The translations under genes and the position numbers were made by a program. From Elusimicrobiota bacterium (GTDB taxonomy: Bacteria > CG03 > SLGR01 > PWQF01): 10,148 nt of DNA. The notes under the pieces were generated by a model. That model was not told where the DNA came from, did no database searches, and saw nothing but the letters and a program-made list of their open reading frames with translations. Where the stretch lies: contig PWQF01000054.1 of the NCBI GenBank assembly GCA_003556865.1, forward strand, positions 1 to 10,148. Direction: 5' to 3'. Every line of letters begins with the position of its first letter. Position 1 is the stretch's first letter. Shown here piece after piece: positions 1-6,806 of this stretch.

Positions 1-1
1 A

Positions 2-313
2 GAGGCAGAAGACGGAAGGGAAGGCCTAAAGGTAGCCATTGACCAGAGACCCTCTCTAATAATAATGGATTACTCCATGCCGGTGATGGACGGGTATGAG
101 GCCATAATTAAGATCAGGGAAAATGAACTTATTTCCGGTACCCCCGTTATTTTTCTTACCGGTCTTAACATTGAACCTTCACTTAAGGAAAAGCTTAAGG
201 AAAAAGTTGTGGATTACCTGGTGAAACCCTTCAGAAAAGAAGAACTTATCTCTGCCGCGGCCAAGGTCATTGATTTAAATTATGAAAGGCCCGGCGGAAA
301 AGAAGAGATCTGA
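2..313 (+). CDS. Response regulator receiver domain (CheY-like), 5' end missing
   Basis: This is the 3' end of a receiver-domain gene that runs in from the left edge. The frame is open from base 2, so the ATG at 65 is internal and not the start. Visible residues show the phospho-acceptor Asp in IIMDYSMPVMDG (Asp codon 68-70), the switch Thr in IFLTG (codon 158-160) and the invariant Lys in LVKPF (codon 224-226). These three are the hallmarks of a phosphorylatable CheY-like fold. About 30 N-terminal residues, including the acidic pocket, lie outside the window. The protein ends shortly after the last helix (KEELISAAAKVID), so no output domain follows. It could be a single-domain regulator or the C-terminal receiver of a larger protein such as a hybrid kinase. 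It stops 8 bases before the HEAT-repeat gene, which suggests co-transcription. The sensor kinase is not visible. Confidence 0.9.
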   Translation, partial: EAEDGREGLKVAIDQRPSLIIMDYSMPVMDGYEAIIKIRENELISGTPVIFLTGLNIEPSLKEKLKEKVVDYLVKPFRKEELISAAAKVIDLNYERPGGKEEI

Positions 314-321
314 GAGTTCCT

Positions 322-2532
322 ATGAATGAAAACGGTAACCGGCAGTTGATTACGGAGTTTCTTTTCCGGTTTAAGGTTGCACTGGCAAACCGGAGACTTT
401 ACCCCCCCTCCAGTTCTTTGTTCCTGCAATCCCTGGATGCGCTTTACCTTCCGGCGGCAAAATTACTGGAAAAAGACGAGAGCCTGGAGATAAACCAGTA
501 TGACCGGGAAATACTGGTAAACGGAAAGGCGTTCAGGCCGGCAGGCCTTGATCAGAGCAGGCAGGAGGCTCTATTTTTTATTGCCTCCCTTATGGGGGAG
601 ATGCAGATAGAAAACATAACCTTTCACCGTGGTCTGGAGCCGGAGGAACTTAAAGGTTTTTTAACTATCCTCTCCCGTCATAAATATGAAAGCCGGTCCG
701 GGGAAGAGGAGTTTGCCCTGGAAGTAAAAAGAAGTCAAATAAGCCATATAACCGTAAACAGCAGGATTTACAGGCCGGTAGAGAAAAAAAGTTCCGATCA
801 AACCCTTAAAGATATTATTCCCCTGCTGGATGAGGTGAGCCAGCTCCATTTTCCGGGCGCCTCCGGAAAAGCCAGGGATGAAATAAAATCGGGTATAGCC
901 CGTAAGGCCGGCCGCCTTGATACAGATTCTCTGGTTCAAAAACTTAAAGATGAAAATTTCAGGAAAGAGGTGGTAAATAAGATCAGTTCATCCATCCCCC
1001 CCTCCCGCCTTAAGGAAAGCCTTATAAGGCTGGGGGGAATCTATAAATCCCTGAAGGAGTATCCCCCGCAGGGACTGAAATCAGAAGAGCTTACGGCAAT
1101 TAAATCCCTGGTAAATTTCATACTTGACAGTTTTAAGGAAAGCGATATTGCCGGAGAAATATCAGGCTGGTTTATTAACGGTGAAATGGAGGATTTTATC
1201 TCTCCTCCCCCCGGTTTTTCGGAAAAAGAAACTTCCGCGGCCGTCCTTCTTGCCCGGGAAATTATTGAAGCCGGCAGTCATGATTTGGTCCAGCCCCAAA
1301 CCGCTCAAAAACTTCCGGGTCTCTTTAAGGAGTTAAAAGAGGAGGGGCAAAAAGAGCCGGCTGCGGAACTGGCCCGCAAAATTTCAGAAGCTGTTCAGTC
1401 CGCTTCACTTTCAATAAGGAGCAGCGCGGTTGAATTATTTAACAGGCTTATACCTTCAATGCAGTCAATGCCCGTTAATATAGCCGGCCCGGTCTTTGTT
1501 GTTTTACGGGAAAAACTGGATACAGAAACGGATCCGGAGCTTTACCGCAAGATCTCTTTAATTCTTGCCCGCAGGGCCGGGCAGGATATAAGGAGAAAAA
1601 ATTACGGCAATACCCGGGCGGCAATAAAAACAGTATATGCGCACACTAAAAATAAACTCCCCAACTTTGTTAAAAGAAAAAAGTTTGCCGCGGAGGCCCT
1701 TGAAGAGATTATCCGTGACGGGGGAGACGATACCCTTATACAGGACCTTAGGTCAGGGGACCTGAATCTCCGGAAGGAGGCCCTGGAGACCTTAAAGGAA
1801 CTGGGTGAGTTTATGATCCCCCGGCTGGTGAAAGAGATTAAAAACAGTCCGGAATTCATTCACAGGCAGATGATTGCTTCTATTCTTAACGGTATAGGTC
1901 CGGGTTCCTGTATTTATCTCTCCGGGGAAATTGAAAAAGAGAGTTCCACTGCAAAGTTGATAAGGATGGTTCAGGTCCTTCCCTCTTTTACTGACAGCGC
2001 TTTTGCATTTGAGTGCCTTAAGAAGAGTTTAACTCACGATGACCGCAGGGTCAGGGTAGAGGCGGTTCTTACTATGCCGAGGATTAAACTTGATAAAGAT
2101 AAAAAGGGAAAAGAGCTTTTAAGGCTTCTTACGGACCCGGATGACCTGGTGAGAAGAGAAGTTATAAAAATGCTGGGGGAGATCAGATACGGCCCCGCGC
2201 TTGAACCTTTAATGGATATAGTTTCTCCGGGAGGGATTTTAAAGAGGCCCCACCCGGATATGATTCGCCAGGCCGCCTGTATGGCCCTTGCTTCCATAAA
2301 GGACCCAAGAGCCCTTAAGACCCTTGCCGATATAGCCGGCGTATCCTGCTGGGATAAGTTAAAGGGGGAAAAGGACTCTATGGTTAAGATTTCGGCCATC
2401 CAGGCTCTTAAAAGCTTCAGGGGAAGGGAAGCGGAAAGGGCCCTGAAAAAAGCCCTTAAGAGCAAAGATGCTTATGTCCGGGATTCGGCCCGGGCCGCCC
2501 TGAAGGATTACGGTCCGGAGAAGGTAAGTTGA
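322..2532 (+). CDS. HEAT-repeat protein, 736 residues
   Basis: A large, probably cytoplasmic protein with no signal peptide or membrane helix. The N-terminal 100 residues contain a helical segment with the motif RRLYPPSSS (about residues 25-33). Similar 'LYPP' segments occur at the start of HEAT-repeat and regulatory proteins in several Gram-negative phyla; I know of no defined function. The middle is helical and charged. From about residue 468 to 733 there are HEAT/PBS-lyase-like repeats, seen as helix pairs with patterns such as DPDDLVRREVIKMLGEI and KDAYVRDSARAALKDYG. HEAT arrays act as protein-binding scaffolds. The gene lies 8 bases behind a receiver domain and overlaps the next gene by 4 bases, so it is likely part of one transcript. 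A role as partner or output of the response regulator is inference. The ATG at 322 has only a weak purine-rich site upstream, but no better start is evident. Confidence 0.88.
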   Translation: MNENGNRQLITEFLFRFKVALANRRLYPPSSSLFLQSLDALYLPAAKLLEKDESLEINQYDREILVNGKAFRPAGLDQSRQEALFFIASLMGEMQIENITFHRGLEPEELKGFLTILSRHKYESRSGEEEFALEVKRSQISHITVNSRIYRPVEKKSSDQTLKDIIPLLDEVSQLHFPGASGKARDEIKSGIARKAGRLDTDSLVQKLKDENFRKEVVNKISSSIPPSRLKESLIRLGGIYKSLKEYPPQGLKSEELTAIKSLVNFILDSFKESDIAGEISGWFINGEMEDFISPPPGFSEKETSAAVLLAREIIEAGSHDLVQPQTAQKLPGLFKELKEEGQKEPAAELARKISEAVQSASLSIRSSAVELFNRLIPSMQSMPVNIAGPVFVVLREKLDTETDPELYRKISLILARRAGQDIRRKNYGNTRAAIKTVYAHTKNKLPNFVKRKKFAAEALEEIIRDGGDDTLIQDLRSGDLNLRKEALETLKELGEFMIPRLVKEIKNSPEFIHRQMIASILNGIGPGSCIYLSGEIEKESSTAKLIRMVQVLPSFTDSAFAFECLKKSLTHDDRRVRVEAVLTMPRIKLDKDKKGKELLRLLTDPDDLVRREVIKMLGEIRYGPALEPLMDIVSPGGILKRPHPDMIRQAACMALASIKDPRALKTLADIAGVSCWDKLKGEKDSMVKISAIQALKSFRGREAERALKKALKSKDAYVRDSARAALKDYGPEKVS

Positions 2533-2873
2533 AACTTTACAAAATAAAAGTAAAAGAGGGCGAGCCCCTTGTTGAAAGCCTTGAGAAGAAACTAAAAAAA
2601 GAAGGAATAAAAGAGGGCTTTATTGTTTCCATTGCCGGTGCTTTAACTGCTTTCAGCCTGGTCACTATTTATAAGGACTCGCCAAAAATACCCCCGGAAC
2701 ATTTTAAGACGGAATTTAAGGAAAATGCGGAAATAACCGGCAACGGTTTTATTGAGGACGGAAAAGTTCATATTCACCTCTGCTGCGGTATACAGGGCGG
2801 GAAAACCCTGTGCGGGCACCTGGTGGAGGGAAGAGTGACTTATTTTGCACATATAGGAGTACTAACTAAATGA
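2529..2873 (+). CDS. Short PPC/DUF296-domain protein
   Basis: 114 residues matching the PPC (plants and prokaryotes conserved, DUF296) fold, which is seen in small bacterial proteins and in plant AT-hook proteins. The family pattern is clear: a hydrophobic strand with GxxxAFSLV (about residues 37-45), then HIHLCC (81-86) and CGHLVEG (95-101). These correspond to the family's H-x-H and GGHL motifs; Gly is replaced by Cys at 95. Prokaryotic members are usually about 130-140 residues. Here the last strand (normally ending with a conserved Arg and Asp) is missing, and the protein stops at GVLTK. The start is TTG at 2529, supported by GGAGAAGG at 2517-2524 and by overlap with the upstream TGA. The stop overlaps the isomerase ATG (ATGA, 2870-2873). 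Bacterial members have no settled function. The three Cys and three His near the motif could bind a metal, which is a guess. Confidence 0.85.
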   Translation: MKLYKIKVKEGEPLVESLEKKLKKEGIKEGFIVSIAGALTAFSLVTIYKDSPKIPPEHFKTEFKENAEITGNGFIEDGKVHIHLCCGIQGGKTLCGHLVEGRVTYFAHIGVLTK

Positions 2874-4111
2874 TAGAACTGAATTATCAAAACTGCCTGG
2901 AGAAAAATATCGGTAAGGACGGGATAACGGAAGAAAAGTTAAAATCGCTCACTTCCCGGGCCTCTGTTTATCTTGAGGAATATAAAAATAATCCTCCCGG
3001 ATTTATGAAGCTCCCCTTCCGTTTTAAGGAGGCGGAAAATATAGTTAGGGAGGCAGAAAAATATAAGGCATTTAAGAATTTGGTCATACTGGGAATAGGG
3101 GGGTCGGCACTGGGAAATATAACTCTTAACTGCGCCCTGGCCCATCCATATCATAATATCAGGGAGGATAGAAAGAGTCCCCGTTTTTTTGCCCTTGATA
3201 ATTCCGACCCGGAATGGACCCGTTCCCTGGCCCGGACAGTTGACCCCTCTGAAACCCTTTTTTGCGTAATCACAAAATCGGGGTCCACAGCTGAAACCCT
3301 GGCCAATTTCTTTTATTTTTTAAAAATAATTAAAAATAATACCGCCGACTGGAAAGAGCACCTGGTATTTATTACCGGAGAGGATGGGTTTCTAAGGGAT
3401 TTCGGCAGGGAAAATAATATTAAAACTTTTCCCGTTCCCCCGGATGTAGGGGGACGCTACTCTGTCTTGTCCGAAGTGGGCCTTTTTCCTGCAGCGGTAT
3501 GCGGTTTTGATCTGCTTTCCCTTCTGGAGGGTGCGGCGGATGCGGTTGAAAATGAACATGTCCCCTTAAATTATGCCGCCCTGCAGTCTCATTTTTACCG
3601 CAAGGGAAAGAATATAAATGTTTTTATGCCTTATTCCAAACGGCTGGAAAGTACCGCGGACTGGTTTGTGCAGCTATGGGCCGAGTCACTGGGTAAAAAC
3701 TCTTCTACCGGGCCTACCCCTTTAAAGGCAGTGGGCGCCACCGACCAGCATTCCCAGGTGCAGCTTTATATGGAAGGCCCCCCCGATAAGGTTGTTACTT
3801 TTCTTGGGGTGGAGAACGGTTCCCCTGAACTGAACCTTGATTTTAAGGATCATTTTTTAGGTAATAAGTCAATTAAAAAGCTTTTTAAGGCAGAAGAAAA
3901 AGGTACAGCCGCCGCACTGGCAAAAAAGGGAGTCCCCAATATGTCATTTAAAATACCAAGGGTGGATGCATATAATATGGGTGAACTGCTTTATCAGCTG
4001 GAGATATCCTGCGCCCTGGCCGGAAAGATACTGGGGGTGAACCCTTTTAATCAGCCCGGTGTTGAGGCGGGAAAGATCCTGGCCTATGAAATATTAGAGA
4101 AAAATAGTTAA
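2870..4111 (+). CDS. pgi: Glucose-6-phosphate isomerase
   Basis: Converts glucose 6-phosphate to fructose 6-phosphate in glycolysis and gluconeogenesis, in the cytoplasm. The 413-residue protein is complete and close to the short bacterial form (about 420-450). Family motifs are in order: GIGGSALG (residues 75-82), the phosphate-binding TKSGSTAET (135-143), signature 1 DVGGRYSVLSEVG (192-204), ESLGK with the likely catalytic base Glu272, DQHSQ with His294, and signature 2 ending NPFNQPGVEAGK with Lys402. All expected catalytic residues are present. The ATG at 2870 overlaps the PPC gene stop by 4 bases, which implies coupled translation. The link to regulatory genes upstream is not explained by its metabolic role. 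The identification itself is secure. Confidence 0.97.
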   Translation: MIELNYQNCLEKNIGKDGITEEKLKSLTSRASVYLEEYKNNPPGFMKLPFRFKEAENIVREAEKYKAFKNLVILGIGGSALGNITLNCALAHPYHNIREDRKSPRFFALDNSDPEWTRSLARTVDPSETLFCVITKSGSTAETLANFFYFLKIIKNNTADWKEHLVFITGEDGFLRDFGRENNIKTFPVPPDVGGRYSVLSEVGLFPAAVCGFDLLSLLEGAADAVENEHVPLNYAALQSHFYRKGKNINVFMPYSKRLESTADWFVQLWAESLGKNSSTGPTPLKAVGATDQHSQVQLYMEGPPDKVVTFLGVENGSPELNLDFKDHFLGNKSIKKLFKAEEKGTAAALAKKGVPNMSFKIPRVDAYNMGELLYQLEISCALAGKILGVNPFNQPGVEAGKILAYEILEKNS

Positions 4112-4200
4112 GAAGCGGCTCCGGGTTAAGGGAAGATTTATGAATCCGAAAAAATTTAAAAAAGGAAAACATTCCTACACAGACTGGGGAGGCGGGGTAA

Positions 4201-4206
4201 AGGAGG
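4201..4206 (+). promoter_or_regulatory. Strong Shine-Dalgarno deciding the DUF3467 start
   Basis: AGGAGG, followed by an 8-base spacer to GTG at 4215. It lies inside the frame that begins at ATG 4140, and its strength argues that translation begins at 4215. A second product from 4140 remains possible. Confidence 0.65.
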
Positions 4207-4214
4207 TCAGAAAA

Positions 4215-4508
4215 GTGAATGAAAAAGAACCAAAAAGAAGTATTCAGGTTAAACTGGACGAGGAAACAGCTATGGGGCAGTATGCCAATATGGCCTCAGT
4301 TTCCCATTCGGGCGAGGAGTTTATAATAGACTTCATATTTATCCCGCCCGGCTCAAAACAGGCCAAGGTTGTCTCCCGCATTGTAACATCGCCCGGCCAC
4401 GCCAAGCGGCTTCAGGAGGCGCTTAAGGATAATATTGCCAGATATGAGAAAAAAACCGGACGAAAGATACCGGTTTCCTCCCAGGATAAAAAGAGCGGGT
4501 TTAAGTAA
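4215..4508 (+). CDS. DUF3467 protein
   Basis: A small soluble protein of 97 residues from a GTG start. The core from RSIQVKLDEETAMGQYANM through FIIDFIFIPP to RIVTSPGHAKRLQEAL matches DUF3467, a family of about 95-100 residues widespread in uncultured bacteria and of unknown function. The family's recognisable points are the 'D-x-x-x-A-x-G-x-Y-A-N' start, the 'E-F-x-x-D-F' strand and the 'S-P-x-H-A-K-R' helix. I prefer GTG 4215 because a perfect AGGAGG (4201-4206) lies 8 bases upstream and the length then fits the family. An in-frame ATG at 4140 would add 25 basic residues (MNPKKFKKGKHSYTDW...) and has a weaker GGGAAG site, so it cannot be excluded. It lies between pgi and the LigD/sigma gene. 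Neither neighbour explains its role. Confidence 0.85.
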   Translation: MNEKEPKRSIQVKLDEETAMGQYANMASVSHSGEEFIIDFIFIPPGSKQAKVVSRIVTSPGHAKRLQEALKDNIARYEKKTGRKIPVSSQDKKSGFK

Positions 4509-4526
4509 GAGTGAGAGGGCCGTGCT

Positions 4527-4532
4527 TATAAT
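4527..4532 (+). promoter_or_regulatory. Candidate -10 element ahead of the LigD/sigma gene
   Basis: A perfect TATAAT, 59 bases before the ATG at 4591, in the 82-base gap after the DUF3467 gene. No TTGACA-like -35 box stands at the right distance (17 bases upstream reads AGTAAG). A TG two bases further upstream is one base off the extended -10 position. It could give the sigma gene its own basal promoter, but one hexamer is weak evidence. Confidence 0.3.
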
Positions 4533-4563
4533 TTCCGGGGTTTCCCCTGTCCGCTGAAAAGTG

Positions 4564-4582
4564 AAGAGCCGGCGCTGCTCTT
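4564..4582 (+). other. Small hairpin in the leader of the LigD/sigma gene
   Basis: AAGAGC (4564-4569) and GCTCTT (4577-4582) form a perfect 6-bp stem with a 7-base loop. It ends 8 bases before the ATG at 4591. It lacks the U-run of a terminator. Because it covers the zone where a ribosome must load, it might limit translation. The only AAGGA (4586-4590) touches the ATG with no spacer, so initiation here looks weak. Confidence 0.3.
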
Positions 4583-4590
4583 TGTAAGGA

Positions 4591-5589
4591 ATGGATTTCA
4601 CCGTACAGAAACATAAGGCTACCACCCTGCATTACGATTTCCGTATCCAGATAGGGGATATTTTAAAGAGCTGGGCCGTACCCAGGGGCCCCACCCTTAA
4701 TCCCTCACTTAAGCGGCTTGCCGTAGAGACGCAGGACCATCCTTTAAGTTACATCCATTTTGAGGGTATAATACCGGAGGGCAGCTACGGGGCCGGCGAG
4801 GTTATTGTATGGGACAGGGGCGAATGCTCTTACCCGGACCCGGACCCCGGCGCCCAGTATGAGAAGGGTAAGATAAAATTTATCCTTGCCGGAGAAAAAC
4901 TGAAAGGTGAGTTTATTCTTATACGGACCGGCGGCCCGCCGGGACCCAAATCAAAGTGGCTTCTTATTAAGAAATACGATGAGCATATTTCCTATGATGA
5001 TATAACTGAGAGATCCCCCGCTTCGGTTATAAGTATGCGGGATATAGGGGGAAAGAATAAAGGTAAATTAATGGTTGGCCGGACTGACCTTAAAAAGGCC
5101 GCCCGGGGAGACGGGGCGGCAATGGAGAAGATTTACAGCACCTACAGTTCCTTTGTGTTTAACGTAGCCTTAAAGACCTCTTTAAACCCCTCTGTTGCCT
5201 CTGATGTGACACAGGAGGTATTTATAAAAATATTTAAAAACCTGAAAAAGTTTAAGTTTAAATCCTCACTCAGGACCTGGATATACAGGATAACGGTAAA
5301 TACTGCCCTGAATATGTTAGAAAAGGAAAAAAGGAGGGAGGGAGTCCAGCTGGATACTTCTTTTTATAAGAGCGATGAAGAGAATAGTCTCCGGCAGCAG
5401 CAGACCGTAGAAGAACTTCTCTCGGTGCTGGGTGAAAAGGAGAGGCTGCTTATAGTTCTGAGGGAGTTGGAAGGGTTATCCTACAGGGAAATTTCCTCTG
5501 CGGCCGAGATGAAGCTGGGCACGGTAAAGACAAAAATATACCGGGCAAGAGAAAAGATGAGGGAAGCCTGGAAAGAAAAGTTTAGCTGA
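4591..5589 (+). CDS. LigD 3'-phosphoesterase domain fused to ECF sigma factor
   Basis: A single open frame of 332 residues with two unrelated parts. Residues 1-155 are the LigD-type 3'-phosphoesterase domain, which trims 3'-phosphate and ribonucleotide ends during DNA repair. His8, His14, Asp16, Arg18 (QKHKATTLHYDFR), His50 and Tyr54 (DHPLSY) fall at the spacing I recall for P. aeruginosa LigD His42/His48/Asp50/Arg52/His84/Tyr88. GVIPEGEYGAG-like and WLLIKK motifs and the terminal DITERSPASVIS follow. Residues 161-332 are a full-length ECF sigma factor: region 2 about 176-245 (SDVTQEVFIKIF, RTWIYRITVNTALN) and region 4 about 276-328 (LEGLSYREISSAAEMKLGTVKTKIYRAREK). I know of no such fusion. 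An internal ATG at 5071 (residue 161) with its own ribosome site could yield free sigma factor. A stop at 4585 rules out an earlier start in this frame. A missed indel between two separate genes is the main alternative. Confidence 0.85.
   Translation: MDFTVQKHKATTLHYDFRIQIGDILKSWAVPRGPTLNPSLKRLAVETQDHPLSYIHFEGIIPEGSYGAGEVIVWDRGECSYPDPDPGAQYEKGKIKFILAGEKLKGEFILIRTGGPPGPKSKWLLIKKYDEHISYDDITERSPASVISMRDIGGKNKGKLMVGRTDLKKAARGDGAAMEKIYSTYSSFVFNVALKTSLNPSVASDVTQEVFIKIFKNLKKFKFKSSLRTWIYRITVNTALNMLEKEKRREGVQLDTSFYKSDEENSLRQQQTVEELLSVLGEKERLLIVLRELEGLSYREISSAAEMKLGTVKTKIYRAREKMREAWKEKFS
5059..5073 (+). promoter_or_regulatory. Internal ribosome site and ATG for the sigma factor
   Basis: AAAGG (5059-5063), a 7-base spacer, then ATG at 5071 in the same frame as the LigD domain. 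The sequence MVGRTDLKKAARGD that follows looks like a normal ECF sigma N-terminus. The spacing here is better than at the upstream ATG 4591, so the sigma factor may be made alone as well as, or instead of, the fusion. Confidence 0.5.
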
Positions 5590-5606
5590 TTTTTTATTCC
5601 AGGCTT
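5564..5606. terminator. Inverted repeat across convergent gene ends, possible two-way terminator
   Basis: AAGCCTGGAA (5564-5573) and TTCCAGGCTT (5597-5606) are perfect 10-bp inverted arms around a 23-base loop that contains both stop codons. On the plus strand the second arm runs into TTTT (5605-5608). The inner A-rich and T-rich stretches could extend pairing. Each arm lies inside the last codons of one of the two convergent genes. The long loop and short T-run make terminator activity plausible but not certain. Confidence 0.5.
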
Positions 5607-6694
5607 TTCAGTATATCTTCTGAAGGGTTGTTGGGAATTACGGCTACCTGCTCTCCGTTGTATCTGAATATTTCTTCCCTGCCTCCGGTTATTTGGCCTA
5701 TTACGGCCACTTTATCGGTTTTTTCCCCGGCGGCCTCAATTACTTTATCCACGTCTCCGGGCGAGACCTGGATAAGATACCTTGCCTGGGTCTCGCATAT
5801 CAGTACTTCCTCCGGAGAAAGTCCCTCAACCCTGGCGGGGGCTTTCTCAAGTTCAACAACAGCCCCCAGGTTGCCTTTCCTTGCAGATTCGCATACAGCG
5901 GCCCCTATGCCTCCTGCCCCCAGGTCGGAACAGGCATTTACCCTGCCTGTTGTAAAAGCTGCCAGGGCTGCTTCCATTGACTCTTTTTCTTCTTTAAAAA
6001 GAGCTTCGGCAGGTCTCATCTGTTTGGAAAGTGAAGCCCGGTAAAGCGTATCATTCCCGTCATTTCCGGTCTCTCCTATAATTATTATCCTGTCCCCTTC
6101 GTTTTTTGCGGGTTTGGTAAGGGGTTTTTCGGTGACCAGTTTACCTATAATGGCCACCACAATTGCCGGAACTATATCGGAAAATGAGGTTGAAAACCCC
6201 CCGCCCACAATAAAAACATCCATAATGTTGCAGATATCCCTTATCCCCTTAACCATCAGGTCTGTTCTCTCTTTGGAGCTCATAATGCGGCATTTTCCGC
6301 AGCTGCATTTGCCCGAGAAACCGCACGGTCCCACAAGGACCTCCTCGTCAAGCCCCCGGGTTCCGATGAAGTCAAGAAGAAAAAAAGGTCTCCCGCCCAT
6401 TGCTACTATATCTCTCATTGCCCCCCCGGCTCCGGTGGCAGCCGCATCATAAGGGCGGACCACCCCGGGTGAGCAGTGACTCTCCATTTTTCCCACAAAA
6501 GAGCCCTCTGTCCCGGGTATATTGAAAACAGCCGCGTCATCGTCCTTCTCCGGCCCCACGAGCAGGGCTCCCGGCCAGATTTTTGATACCCGGGAGTTAA
6601 GTTTTTGGAATTCCTTAAAATCAATGGCCTTGTCGATATTATGGTGGAGGTGGCAGAAAAGGGCGTGCACCAGGGCATTTTCAAGTCTGTTCAT
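5594..6694 (-). CDS. PurL-like AIR-synthase-superfamily protein with cysteine cluster
   Basis: 366 residues with the two-domain PurM/PurL architecture that binds ATP and activates an acyl or amide oxygen by phosphorylation. It is closest to PurL (FGAM synthase subunit II): DDDAAVF (51-57), KMESHCSPGVVRPYDAAATG (69-88), GGAMRDIVAMGGRP (90-103), and CSDLGAGGIGAAVCESARKG (255-274) followed by EVLICETQARYL. The PurL motif ESHNHP reads ESHCSP, so the second His is lost. It has one AIRS module, whereas bacterial small PurL has two (about 720 residues), so it is probably not the purine-pathway enzyme. Cys124, Cys130, Cys132 and Cys135 (CGFSGKCSCGKC) form a probable metal or iron-sulfur site. The N-terminus is His-rich (HALFCHLHHN). 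GGAGAG sits just upstream of ATG 6694. It lies inverted between the sigma and anti-sigma genes. The substrate is unknown; a ThiL/SelD/HypE-like role is less likely by motif. Confidence 0.82.
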   Translation of the reverse strand: MNRLENALVHALFCHLHHNIDKAIDFKEFQKLNSRVSKIWPGALLVGPEKDDDAAVFNIPGTEGSFVGKMESHCSPGVVRPYDAAATGAGGAMRDIVAMGGRPFFLLDFIGTRGLDEEVLVGPCGFSGKCSCGKCRIMSSKERTDLMVKGIRDICNIMDVFIVGGGFSTSFSDIVPAIVVAIIGKLVTEKPLTKPAKNEGDRIIIIGETGNDGNDTLYRASLSKQMRPAEALFKEEKESMEAALAAFTTGRVNACSDLGAGGIGAAVCESARKGNLGAVVELEKAPARVEGLSPEEVLICETQARYLIQVSPGDVDKVIEAAGEKTDKVAVIGQITGGREEIFRYNGEQVAVIPNNPSEDILKSLE

Positions 6695-6751
6695 GGATTT
6701 CTCTCCTTAAATATTAATAAATTTTCTTTTCCTAACCTTTTAACAGGTGTG

Positions 6752-6779
6752 ATTTTATTTAAATTCTCTTATTTTTCAA
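6752..6779 (-). promoter_or_regulatory. Candidate sigma-70 promoter for the PurL-like gene
   Basis: Read on the minus strand: TTGAAA (6774-6779), 16-base spacer, TAAAAT (6752-6757). It lies about 58 bases before the start codon at 6694. The spacing and hexamers are acceptable for a housekeeping promoter, but the region is AT-rich, so chance matches are likely. Confidence 0.4.
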
Positions 6780-6806
6780 GCTGCGGCGCCAACTCCGGGT
6801 CCCCGT

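Noticed and set aside
2034..2465. 143-codon minus-strand frame inside the HEAT-repeat gene
   Set aside because: The Leu/Ser/Arg-rich product is what antisense reading of helical repeats gives; the plus-strand HEAT pattern accounts for the sequence.
4140..4214. Separate small basic peptide or N-terminal extension before the DUF3467 protein
   Set aside because: It is in frame with DUF3467 and has only a weak ribosome site; I treat it as an alternative start, not a separate gene.
4537..4547. GGGG-TTT-CCCC mini hairpin after the DUF3467 gene as a terminator
   Set aside because: Four-base stem, three-base loop and no following T-run; too weak for a terminator.
5628..6452. Long open frames on the plus strand opposite the PurL-like gene (up to 138 codons)
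   Set aside because: They mirror a gene with clear family motifs on the minus strand, show no motifs or ribosome sites of their own, and have low-complexity composition typical of antisense frames.
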